Shown: piece after piece, positions 34,940 to 45,030 of the stretch
Position numbering within the stretch: the stretch's first letter is position 1
Layout: each line of letters opens with the position of its first letter
Assembly: GCF_036898095.1 (NCBI RefSeq)
Contig: NC_090751.1
Location: 74,128,432 to 74,192,431 of the forward strand
Length of the DNA: 64,000 nt
Direction: 5' to 3'
Source: Palaemon carinicauda
Lineage: Eukaryota > Arthropoda > Malacostraca > Decapoda > Palaemonidae
The notes under the pieces: model-generated
The model's input: only the letters and a program-made list of their open reading frames with translations
What the model was told of the DNA's origin: nothing
The model's database searches: none
Program-made: the position numbers and the translations under genes

Positions 34940-37900
34940 ATGCCTTTTAACATAGAACACCCCGAAAGTTTCAGCATCACTGCTGAGCCCAATTCTGTTG
35001 CAACACGATGGCAACAGTGGTGTGAGGAATTTAAGATTTATTTAGAAGCATTAGGGAACATGAAGGATGCCCAAAAGAAGGCATTATTACTTCATACAGC
35101 AGGTAGGGAAGTTCGGGAAGTGTTTAAGACTTTGCAGCCTACAGATGACACAAGTGAAGCTGCAATTAAGGCTCTTACCACATATTTTGCTCCTCAGGTC
35201 AATAAATTTTTTGAAAGATACCAGTTTTCAGCCCAGGCTTATCAGAAAGAAAATGAAAGTTTAGATGCATTTGTGACTAGACTAAAGAATTTAGCCGTTT
35301 CATGTGAATTTCTAGAGTTAGAAAATGTTATCATAGATCAAGTAATTGCACATTGCACATCAGAAGAGCTAAGAAAGAAATTATTGCAAGATAAAGATTT
35401 AACATTAGAAAAGGTATTGATAACAGGCAGAGCTTTAGAAACATCAAATAGGCAAAGTAACATAATAGGTAGTTCTACAAGCAATAGAATGGAAAATTCT
35501 AAAATTACTACAGTAGGTTCTAAGTGGAAAACCAATGAGAATCAGAGAAGGAATATGTTAAAGCCTAGTCATAGAAAAGTGCCTAACACTAATGTTCATA
35601 AATATCAGAATCAGGCTTATACACAGAAACAACAGGAAAAACCCAAGTGTTATAGGTGTGGTAAAACTGATCATCTTGCATACGAAGCAAAGAAATGCCC
35701 TGCTACTGGACAGACATGCCAGAATTGCAGAAAGATGGGTCATTTTGCAACTGCTTGTAGATTCCCTAAACAGTACGCAAAGAAAATAAATGCTACAGTT
35801 GATACTATTGGTCAAGAGAATAATGTGGAAAATGTTCATGATAATCAGGTTAGTTCAGAAACTGATTTTGCGTTTCGCATAAATTCAGTCAACAAAGGTG
35901 CAAAGAAACATATCATGGTAGAAGTAATCATAAATGGTAAACCAATTTTGATGCAAGTTGACACAGCAGCCGATGTATCAATTATGTCTGAGAAAACGGC
36001 TAAAAGCATTCCTAATTTGTTATTAGAAGATACAAATAGAGTTTTGAAAGGTTATAATGGTTTTGATATTCAGGTGATAGGTGCTTCGAACATAGAAGTA
36101 CAGTATAAAGAACAGAAATTAGAGAGAATGCCATTAACAATAGTAAAAGGTAATGGACAAACTTTACTAGGTTTAGATTGGCTACAGTATTTGAAGTTAG
36201 ATTGGCCTAGTATTTTGAAGGTTACAGGTAGACAAGATGAAAACAAAAATGAAATATCTATGGATAATATCATATCAGAGTTTCAAGACGTATTTGAAGA
36301 TAAAATAGGTACAGTAAAAAACGCAAAGGCAATTTTAGTTTTGAAACCTGACAGTTCTCCTAGATTTTTTGCTCCGAGACCAGTACCGTATGCATTGAAA
36401 AGTGCAGTTGAAACAGAAATCAGGAGATTAGAAAATGAAGGTTCCTGGGAAAAGGTTACATATTCAGATTGGGCTACACCATTAGTTCCTATTGTGAAGG
36501 AAAGTGGACAGGTTAGGTTATGTGGAGATTACAAATTAACGTTAAATCCACAACAGCAAGTAGCTCAACATCCCTTACCAAATCCGAAAGACATGTTTGC
36601 AACTATGTCAGGATACAGTGTTTTTTCTAAATTAGATTTAAGACAAGCATTTCAACAGCTTCCCATGGATGAAACTTCACAAGAATTATGTACAGTAAAT
36701 ACATCCTTAGGTTTGTTTAGACCAAAGAGATTACCTTATGGAGTTGCAAGTAGTCCAGCTATATGGCAACAAACTATGGATAAGATTTTTTCAGGAATGC
36801 AAGGAGTATCCATTTTTATAGATGATATTTTAATTGCTGGTAAAGACACAAGAGAACATAGAGAAAGATTGCGAACAGTTCTGAAGAAGTTGAAGGAACA
36901 TAATATTAGAGTAAATAAGAACAAATGTATTTTAGAAGTTAATTCAGTGGAATACTTAGGTTTTGTAATAAATAGCAAGGGTATTCACAAAACTAAAGAG
37001 AAGATTAAAGCTGTACAATCAACAAAAGTGCGAGAAAATGTTAAGGAATTACAATCATTTCTAGGTTTAGTAACATTTTATGGGAATTTCATTCAGAATT
37101 TGTCTACAATTGCACATCCATTGTATAATCTGTTGAATAAGGGGTTAGAATGGAAGTGGACAAAAAAGTGTCAGGAATCTTTTGAAAGAATCAAGCAGGA
37201 AATAACATCACCTACATTCTTAGTACATTATCAAATGGATTTACCAGTTGAATTAGTATGTGATGCATCAAACATAGGTTTAGGTGCAGTATTATCTCAT
37301 GTAATGCCAGATGGAACAGAAAAACCAATTGCATTCACTTCTAGAGTATTGAACAAGGCAGAGAGGAATTACTCTCAAATAGAAAAGGAAGGGTTAGCAT
37401 TAGTTTATGGAGTTAAAAAATTCCATATGTATCTTTATGGCAGGAAAAAGTTCACACTTGTTACAGATCATAAACCTTTATTAGCAATATTGGATCCAAA
37501 AGCAAGTTTACCTACGTTGGTAGCTGCAAGACTACAACGTTGGACAGTTACGTTAGCAGCGTACCACTATGATATAGAATACCGTCCAACATCAAACATG
37601 GGTAATGCAGATGCTTTATCCAGAATACCCGTGGACAAAGCTCCAGAGGAGTATGATGACAGTGTTCTGTTAATTTCTGTATATGATGTACCAATAACTG
37701 CAAAAGATGTAGCACACAGTACCAAGCGAGACCCAGTACTTAGTAAGGTTTTGGAGAGTTTAATGACAGGTAGGGACTTATGTGGAAAAGAGGAAAATTG
37801 TAAACCATATAAGGATATATGGTATGAACTGAGTGTAACACAAGGAATAGTGATGAGAGGTTCCAGGGTAGTTATTCCTAATTCACTGAGAAATAAGGTT

Positions 37901-38981
37901 TTGTCTGAAATACATGCTGATCACCAAGGTATTGTAAGATCAAAGTCAATTGCGAGAACTTTTGTATGGTGGCCAGGTGTAGATAAAGATGTGGAATCTT
38001 ATATAAAGAATTGTATGAATTGTGTTATGCAACAGAACAATCCTCAATTTGCTAGAATGCACCCGTGGGAGTTACCCAGGTATCCATGGCAAAGAGTGCA
38101 TATAGATTTTGCAGGTCCTTTTTTGAATTACTTGTTTTTGATAGTAGTAGATGCTTACAGTAAGTGGCCAGAAATTATCCCAATGAAGACAAAAACGTTC
38201 TTACGCCACAATAAAAGAGTTAATGCAAATTTTTTCAACGCACGGTATTCCAGAAAGAATTGTTACAGATAATGGTACACAATTTACATCACAAGAGTTT
38301 AAAGAATTTTGTAATGTCAATGGTATAAAGCATACATTTTCAGCTACATATCATCCATCTACTAATGGAGAGGCTGAAAGATTTGTCCAAACGTTTAAAC
38401 ACAATATGAAGTGTAGAAAAGCAAATTCAGGTAATATATTTTTGTATGTGTCAAAGTTTTTATTGTCTTATAGAACAACGCCGCACAGCACAACAGGCGT
38501 GGCACCCTCAAATTTGTTGATGGGGAGGAGGATAAGGTGTAAGTTAGATTTGTTGTATCCAAGTTTGCAAAGTGACTTAGAAGATAAAGGGTATAAACAA
38601 GTAGTAAAGCTTCCTAATGTAAGACATTTTTTACCTTTGTCTGATGTCATGGTAAGATCGTACAACACTCCAGAGAAGTGAGTACCAGGAGAGATTGTAA
38701 GAGAGATAGGAAATTTACATTATGATGTTCGTGTTGGTGATACTGTTGTAAAACGTCATGTTGATCAATTACAGCCGTTAAACAGAAAGACAGTAGAGCA
38801 TGTGAATGTTAGAGATGAGAAACTTAAAGAAGTAGTTAGATCAAATGAGTCAAATATTAACCAAGATGGTCCAACATCCAATGTAGATTCAGAACCAATT
38901 CATGTACCAGTACAAGATGAGGTTAAAGTGCTTCCTAATAGGATTAACAGAGGAAAGCCCCCTGAGAGATTAGATTTATGA
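34940..38981 (+). pseudogene. Element A Gag-Pol polyprotein
   Basis: Open for 1110 codons from ATG 34940. Gag (residues 1-230); two zinc knuckles at about 231-275, one of them CQNCRKMGHFATAC; protease with VDTAADVS, where D341-T342-A343 replaces the usual DTG; RT with RLCGDYKL, KLDLRQAFQQ and the FIDD box at 626-629; RNase H with LVCDASNIGLGAV and TDHKPLLAIL; integrase zinc domain HADHQG with NCMNC, and core start VHIDFAGPF. A one-base insertion near 38200 shifts the frame; reading continues from 38223 with TDNGTQFTS and NGEAERF. TGA at 38679-38681 replaces a Trp, and the tail runs to TGA 38979-38981. Confidence 0.95.
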
Positions 38982-39016
38982 AGATTTTTACAATGTCAAG
39001 TTAAGGGGGAGGAGAC

Positions 39017-39497
39017 TGTTATGTATTATTGTAAGAATGTACTATATTATTTCAAGTGTTGCAGGTATTGCGCAACATTGCATCATATTGCATGAATAAG
39101 ACATGTTATGCTTTGTACATAAGTGTAATGATGTGTTTTGGTATTAGGATTCAAACATTTGTTGATTACCTCAAAGATAGGATGTGATTCTTTATAGTTT
39201 TGTACTGGAGTAGGATTTAAGTCTTTTCAGAGCGATGCTCTTTTGTTTAGAAATGTTTTGGTTTTGTCAGATTGTATATGACGCTCCACACACACTTGGG
39301 AGTCAGCTGTCATAGAACAATGTAGTCATAAGTTGCATTAAACTTATATATTAAGAATACCAACGTCTTATTACCCATACAGACAAATTGACGACAAGAG
39401 ATGGGATCAGCTGAGAAATAATTACTAACAATTGTTCATCTATGTTCCAGGTAATTATTATGGTTAATAGAACTTCCTATCAAAGTACAACATTACA
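39017..39497 (+). repeat. Element A 3' LTR
   Basis: 481 bp, preceded by a purine tract AAGGGGGAGGAGA (39003-39015) and followed by the duplicated GAAAG. It matches the 5' LTR apart from the tandem duplication, a 9-base difference near 39288 and a few substitutions. Confidence 0.95.
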
Positions 39498-39502
39498 GAA
39501 AG

Positions 39503-39771
39503 GTAAGGTAATAAAAGAGGTTGCAAAAAGTAAATACATAATAGAAGTAGAAGGCAAAGTATATTTTTGAAATCGTAAATTTTTGAGAAAGACATCAGAG
39601 ACAGTAACTGATAATTATATCGATTCTGATATTGAAATTGAAACTGATGTAAATACGAATGATGTTGCAAATATATCTTTTATAATTCCTGAAGCTGATA
39701 ACTTAGAATCACAAAGAACCAGAAGTGGTCGTGTTGTAAGGAAACCTCAATATCTTGAGGATTATTTGTGA
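39503..39771 (+). pseudogene. Element B pol C-terminus (part 2)
   Basis: After removal of element A and one GAAAG copy this continues part 1: GKVIKEVAKSKYIIEVEGK, a stop near 39570, then an acidic stretch and the end RTRSGRVVRKPQYLEDYL with stop at 39769-39771. That tail is typical of gypsy pol C-termini. The good fit across the junction supports the nested insertion. Confidence 0.88.
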
Positions 39772-39883
39772 TAAATTTAAAGAGCCAATTAGGTATGTAG
39801 GATTAAATGTATGTTGCAGGGACCATTTATGTAGAAGAAAAGTTCTTCCAAGATTTTGTTGAGAAAATGTAAAAGAAGGGAGA

Positions 39884-40130
39884 TGTGAATATGTGAATGT
39901 TGTGGTCAGGATTTCGTATGTAATCAGTGTATGAATATTGTTTGGTACGCTGTCTAAGTTTGTAAATGATATCTGTTGTTTATGTTTGGGTAAGTCACGT
40001 GACCACAGAGTCTTCCGCATTCTCCCCCGCTCTACACATGTTGGCTCGGCAATGCTGTATAACTTGCTGTATAACTTGTATAATAAACTAAGGTTAATTA
40101 CCCTCAGCTTATCAATCAGAACCCATAACA
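39884..40130 (+). repeat. Element B 3' LTR
   Basis: 247 bp, TGTGAATATG...CCCATAACA, after a purine tract AAAAGAAGGGAGA (39871-39883). AATAAA near 40081 may be its polyadenylation signal. The DIRS D3 terminal sequence starts at the very next base, so B was inserted in DIRS DNA. The 5' LTR is missing. Confidence 0.75.
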
Positions 40131-41044
40131 CTCACCCAGATAGATTTTTCGCTTCGCTCAAAATCCGTTTTTTGGGCTCAAGCCATGATATCCTGATGGA
40201 AGTGTACCAGAGAATTAATGTATCGTGGATTTTTTCCCTTTGTAGTGCCTTTGACTTCTAAACAATATTCCTTTGGTCTGATGGCCATAGAGACCGTGAC
40301 ATCTCCGTTACATGTCACTACAGATAAGCATATACCATGTTATTGCTTCCTGCCCCCCTGGCAGGGAAGTCCTATTTGGACGTAAGGAACATCTTGAAGT
40401 TTACTTGATGAAAAAACTCGCTTTTAGTCGAAGATCTTGCCGGTCTCGTGGACAGATCAGGGAAGTTAAGTAAATGTGTTGGAACAATTTTACTTTTCTC
40501 TAGGTGAGTAGACAACATGTAGAAGCAATATTATAACATAGATTATAATAATGATCAAATAATAAGGATAATAAAACTCTCTAACAGCATTTTATTTCAT
40601 GTGTTATGGCGAAATGAGACGCAAATGGTAACGAAAAATTCTATTTTATTCAATAAGATTTTAGAATTAATATGAAATAGGTAAATTTCAATAAAATGTA
40701 ATTAACAAACATAGACTAAAGACAATAGAAGATGTGGGTGTGGAATCTGGAAAGGAAGAACTTGTCATTACACACATAAGTTCCAAGGGAACTATAAAGT
40801 CTTTTAAAAAGTCTTATATACACTTCATGTCCGAAAACATGTGGCACACGTGTTTGTCTATGTTACTTCACCTTTGTAGAAGAACAGTTCTTAGTGTCAC
40901 AAGGTGGCACTTAAAATCACTAAGTTTCGCACTAGGGTCGACACAGGCACCCGTTGAGTTAGAGTCCCGAATAACTAACTGTTCTGCCCAGCACTAAGCA
41001 GCAGGCTTTAACACACTACCTGCTGCTACCACATAATGCTTCAA
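40131..41044 (-). other. D3 3' region and partial ICR
   Basis: Non-coding. Bases 40131-40203 are the ICR remnant. The remainder corresponds to 55995-56843 of D4 and 57402-58319 of D5; shared landmarks with D5 are GGAAGTGTACCAGAG and GCTTCCTGCCCCC. Nothing else is seen. Confidence 0.7.
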
Positions 41045-42179
41045 TTAATGCACCTGCTTCGCATAGTGTTTGAAAAACACTCTTGAGGATTTCCAGCCTG
41101 TGAAAGCTCGAAGACTTTCGAAATCCATTGCTTGAAAAAAGTTTAGGGAAGAGGCGACTTTCCTGGGATCATAACCTGCGGGTGTACTGTCAGGATCCGC
41201 TCTGCGAATAAAGTAGGTGATCTTCGCCCTTAGTTGTTTGAGTGACAAATCCGATCCCGATGTTTCTCCTTTAAAAAGCTGTCCTCCACCAAAGTCTGAA
41301 GTTCTTCAAAGATAGATCTTTAAACTCTCCACTGGGCATAGAGAGACATCTTCCTTCAGAGGGCAGATTCTCCAGGGGCCCCACCTTTTGGTGGGAAGTT
41401 CATTCTTGGCGAGAAACGTTGGGTCAGGAAAGAAGGTAAGTTCTCCTGTCACAGCAAACTGTATCTGTCCCTCTTCTCTAGATAAGGCCGCTATTTCACT
41501 GACTCGGGCTACGGAGGCGAGAACAAAAAGCAAAATAACTTTTTGAGTCAAGTCTTTCAGAGGGCAAGACTCATTGTCCAGACTAGAGGCAAAATGGAGC
41601 ACCTTATCAAGAGACCAGGAGATGGGTCTCAGTGGGGGTGCAGGACGAAGTCTAGCACATGCCTTTGGCAGCTTGTTAAAGATGTCATTGGACAGGTCTA
41701 TCTGGAAGGCAAGTGGAAATCGTGTTGACTGCTAAGCCTTGTCCATGAAAGTGAATGAAGAAGAACAGACAAAAGTCTATAGAGATTTCTGTAGGATTTT
41801 TAGCCTTGACGAAGGACACCCATTTCTTCCAGGATGACTCGTATTGCCTTCTGGTAGACTGTGTTTTGTATTCCTTTAGGAAGTCTAAACATTTCTTCAA
41901 GATCCCAAACCTCTTCTTCACGGCTAGGGAGAGAAAATCATGAGATGAAGGTCTCGGGTTTTCCTTGCTGAAGCGAAGACAGTCGACTTCTGAACCTGTT
42001 GGGAGAGAACTGGGTCCGGCAGAGGGATCAGCTTTGGCTGTAACTCCAAGATTAGAGGGAACCAGTTGCTTCGGGGCCACTTGGGTGCCACTAGGGCTGC
42101 TGTTCCTTTGAAGGTTCTCAGCTTGGTGAGGACTTTCAGCAGAAGGTTGGGTGGAGGGAACAGGTAAATCTTGGACCAT
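41045..42179 (-). pseudogene. D3 tyrosine recombinase, broken
   Basis: N-terminal part at 41685-42179: EVDCLRFSKENPRPSSHDFL, KKRFGILKKCLDFL, then RRQYESSWKKWVSFVKAKN. About 34 bases are missing after NTISTC near 41725, which shifts the frame. The middle is at 41306-41602, with the arginine block lying in VARVSEIAAL; Ala replaces Gly before it. The last part, 41045-41248, has YDPRKVASSLNFF, where Tyr replaces the His of the HxxR box, then GWKSSRVFFKHYAKQVH with the catalytic Tyr. Lost His and frame breaks make it inactive. Confidence 0.88.
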
Positions 42180-43030
42180 CTGTTCCAGTCCAGGGACATG
42201 GTGTCCACCACTTCCACTCTGGGGTCCTCGTATGGGGCCACGTAAAGAGGAAGTTGCTTGTTATCGCTCGTCGCGAAGAGATCGATCTGCCATTGGAACT
42301 TCTGAGCTGGAGACAGTCGAGACTTTTTGGTGTTGATTTTGAAACCCAGATGTTCCAGGAACTGGGTCACCTTTCTGGAAGCACGCGAGCATTCTTCTGA
42401 GGATGCTGCCCAAACCAGCCAGTCGTCTAGGTAAGCCATCACCTAGATGCCTTGAAGGCGTAGCTGTTGGACGATCGTGTCTGCGAGCTTCGTAAAGATT
42501 CTTGGAGCTATGTTGACTCCGAAGGGCATGGCTATGAAAGCGTACTGCCTTCTTTGAAGCTTGAATCCTAGGTAGGAGGAAGCCTGGTCATTCATTGGAA
42601 TGTGCCAGTAGGTGTCCGCCAAGTCTATTGAGACCGTGTAAGCCTTGTGAGGTAGTAGGGCTCTTATATGTTGAAGAGTCAGCATCTTGAATTTGTTGTT
42701 CGCTATGAACTTGTTGAGAGGGGACAAGTCCAGAATGACTCGGAGTTTGTCGGAGTCCTTCTTGGGAACACAGAATAGTCTTCCCTGGAACGTGGTGGAC
42801 TGTACCCTCTTGATCACCTTCTTGTTCAAGAGTTCTAAGACATATTCTTTCAGGATGGGGGTGGAGTGTTGGAAGAATTGGTAGAAGGTTGGAGGTGGTG
42901 TTACTCAGCTCCACCCTAGTCCCTTCTTGATGATGCTGTGAGCCCAAGGATCGAAGGTCCAACGATCCTGAAAGTGGGGAAGTCTTCCTCCCACCGGAGG
43001 CATTTCATTGCTTCCGGTTTCCCGAGGATT
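41924..43030 (-). pseudogene. D3 RT fused by deletion to methyltransferase-like end
   Basis: RT start at 42443-42829: GRLFCVPKKDSDKLRVILD, SIDLADTYWHIPM and MPFGVNIAPRIF. A stop follows at QLRLQGI. Then 41924-42442 reads MMAYLDDWLVWAAS and SPAQKFQW, and jumps at about 42290 straight into QIDLFATSDNKQLP. In D4 these points are about 770 bases apart, so the RT thumb and all of RNase H are deleted while the frame is kept. The end keeps YVAPYEDP and YLFPPPNLLLK. Confidence 0.88.
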
Positions 43031-43079
43031 TTCCACCTCGGCCGCCTGCTCCCCTCCCTCCTCTCCCTCTAGATGGACG

Positions 43080-45030
43080 TCAAGAGGAGTCTTTGCCGGA
43101 GCGTCTATCTTTGGGGCGAAAGGTAGTGGACTGCCTTTCATAGGCTGGTGTGAAGACTGGTGACTGAGCCACCACCGGGTGAGGGACCAACTGAAAGGTC
43201 TGTTGTGGCTGAGCCACCAATGTGGACTGCCTTTCATAGGCTGGTGTGAAGGCTGGTGACTGAGCCACCACTGGGTGAGGGACCAACTGAAAGGTCTGTT
43301 GTGGCTGAGCCACCAACTGGGGAGTACCGGGTGCCGGAAACTGGCGTTTAGCCTGGCGCTGTTGGGGTCGGGGCTTGTTCAACTTCTTCTTAGGTTGGGG
43401 GCCCTCATCCTGATTAGATTTCCTCTTTTGTGACATGCCCCAGTTGTTGAGAAGGTTCCGGTTCTCAGTGGCGGCTCTGTCGACAATCTCTTTCACGAGG
43501 TCGATAGGAAAGATATTTTTACCCCAAATGTTGGAGGAAATCAGTTTCCGGGATTCGTGCTTGACGGTGGCATCCGTAAACACGAATTCTCTACAGGCTC
43601 TCCAGGCCTTGATGAAGCTGTACAAGTCCTTCGTCAAGGTGGCAAGGGGGGTCTTTGCGAGAACCATGTAGAAGCCTGGGACCCGAATGTCCCCAGCCAT
43701 TGTCTCAAGCTTCACTTGAAGAGACAGAGAGGCAGCCAGCCTCTCTTTTGTGTCTTGCTCCCGACGCAGAAGGTACTCGGTGAGCTTGGGGAGGTTCTCG
43801 TTAAACTGCCGTTCCCCGACATCAGCCTCCAACTTTCCTACCGAGAAAGTTAACTGGATATCTTTCCAGATTTTGTCATCGGGAGGGAGGGCGAGGGAGA
43901 GAGGCCTACATTCCTCCAATGTAGGACAGGGTTTTCCTTCCTCCACCACCTTCAGTACTGCCAGCAGGGACTTTTCGGCGAAAGGAAAGACCGTGGTGGT
44001 AGGAGCAAGAAAGGATGGGTGCTTCTTGCTTAGGGCCGGCACCTTGGAGTTGGTGTAGCCCCTGCTCTTGAGGCAGTCAGCTAAAAGAGCTTGAGCCTTA
44101 GCGTGGTCAAATACTATGAGCTTCTTAGGCTCGGTCTCCTCCTTGGAGACTGGTTCGGACTTGAAACGGATGTAACAGTCCGGGTAGGCTTCCAAACTAG
44201 GCCAGAACTCCACCTCTTCAAGGGGGACGACACCTAGTTTAACGTTGATGACGATACGTCCGCTCGTGATGGGCATGTGTTCTGCATGCCACCAGGGGTT
44301 GGTCACTGAGGAGGGGGGAAGATCCTTGACACTGATCTTCTTCGGCGTCTGTTTCGACAGACGCAGGATCTCCCTCTTAAGGTCCGCATGTCCCTGGCGG
44401 AACCTCTCATCCAGGAGTGCAACCAAGGCTTGGAGGCTATCCTGGGTGCCCACCACTGCAGGTACTGGAGTGGCGGAGGTAGAGGGGACAGGTTCCGATA
44501 TTGCAACGGAAGAAACAAAGGGGGCGAGGGCGATCTCGCCCTCGGAGTCGGGAGTCTCCACATGCTCTTCCTCTTCTTGACCCTCGGCCATCAGGGTCAT
44601 TTCGGTAGTGTCCGACACATCCGACATCCTCTCCACTTCGTCGAGATGACAGTCTTGGAGAGCGTCCGAAAAGTCCGGTTCGACCGTCAGTTGGACACTC
44701 AGCCTTGGGAATGACAGCATCCGCAGATGCCTTAGGAAAGAGCAAGGCTCTCATCTTCTCATTTGGGAGATAGGGCCCCGTGGCATTCTTTTGGAAACTA
44801 CGCACCCACTTGCACAGTTTCTCTCGGGCGATGTCCCTGGCCTCCGCTGACGGAGGGTTGTCAAATGCCTCATTGAGCAGGTTCTTGCAGACGGTGCAGA
44901 CCTGCGGGTCCCAATATCAAAGATTCCCTTGAGTGATCGAACAGCTGGCGTGGGTTCGGCACGCCAGGTGGCCGTAGAAATCAGGGCTGCGAACGCTGCA
45001 GAAGGCACTCTCACACCGTAGGTACTCCTC
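43080..45030 (-). pseudogene. D3 Gag-like ORF1
   Basis: Open over 546 codons (43080-44720) with SVKDLPPSSVTNPWWHAEHM, EPVSKEETEPKKLIVF, ALSKKHPSFLAP and ISSNIWGKNIFP. The N-terminal part (44721-45030) is frame-shifted near 44705 and holds the Cys/His block: CESAFC, then FYGHLACRTHASC and CTVCKNLL, with a stop between them. No ATG lies between the conserved acceptor (CAG at 45031-45033) and the first Cys. The basic tail carries a 96-bp tandem duplication. This is the best preserved Gag core among the minus-strand copies. Confidence 0.88.
43126..43317 (-). repeat. 96-bp tandem duplication in D3 Gag tail
   Basis: Two 96-bp units, in frame, encode a 32-residue unit containing QQTFQLVPHPVVAQSP. 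The units differ by only a few bases. D1, D2, D4 and D5 have one unit. Confidence 0.92.

Larger units (their letters stand above)
34065..39497 (+). mobile_element. Ty3/gypsy retrotransposon A, nearly intact
   Basis: 5433 bp with LTRs of 600 bp (5') and 481 bp (3'), both TGTTAT...ATTACA, flanked by GAAAG (34060-34064 and 39498-39502). The length difference is a 110-bp tandem duplication plus 9 bases. Gag and Pol form one frame, a layout seen in several gypsy lineages; the sequences look closest to K02A2.6-like (Mag-type) elements, though I cannot confirm this without a tree. It has one frameshift and one nonsense codon, both in the integrase. It interrupts pol of element B. Confidence 0.95.
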
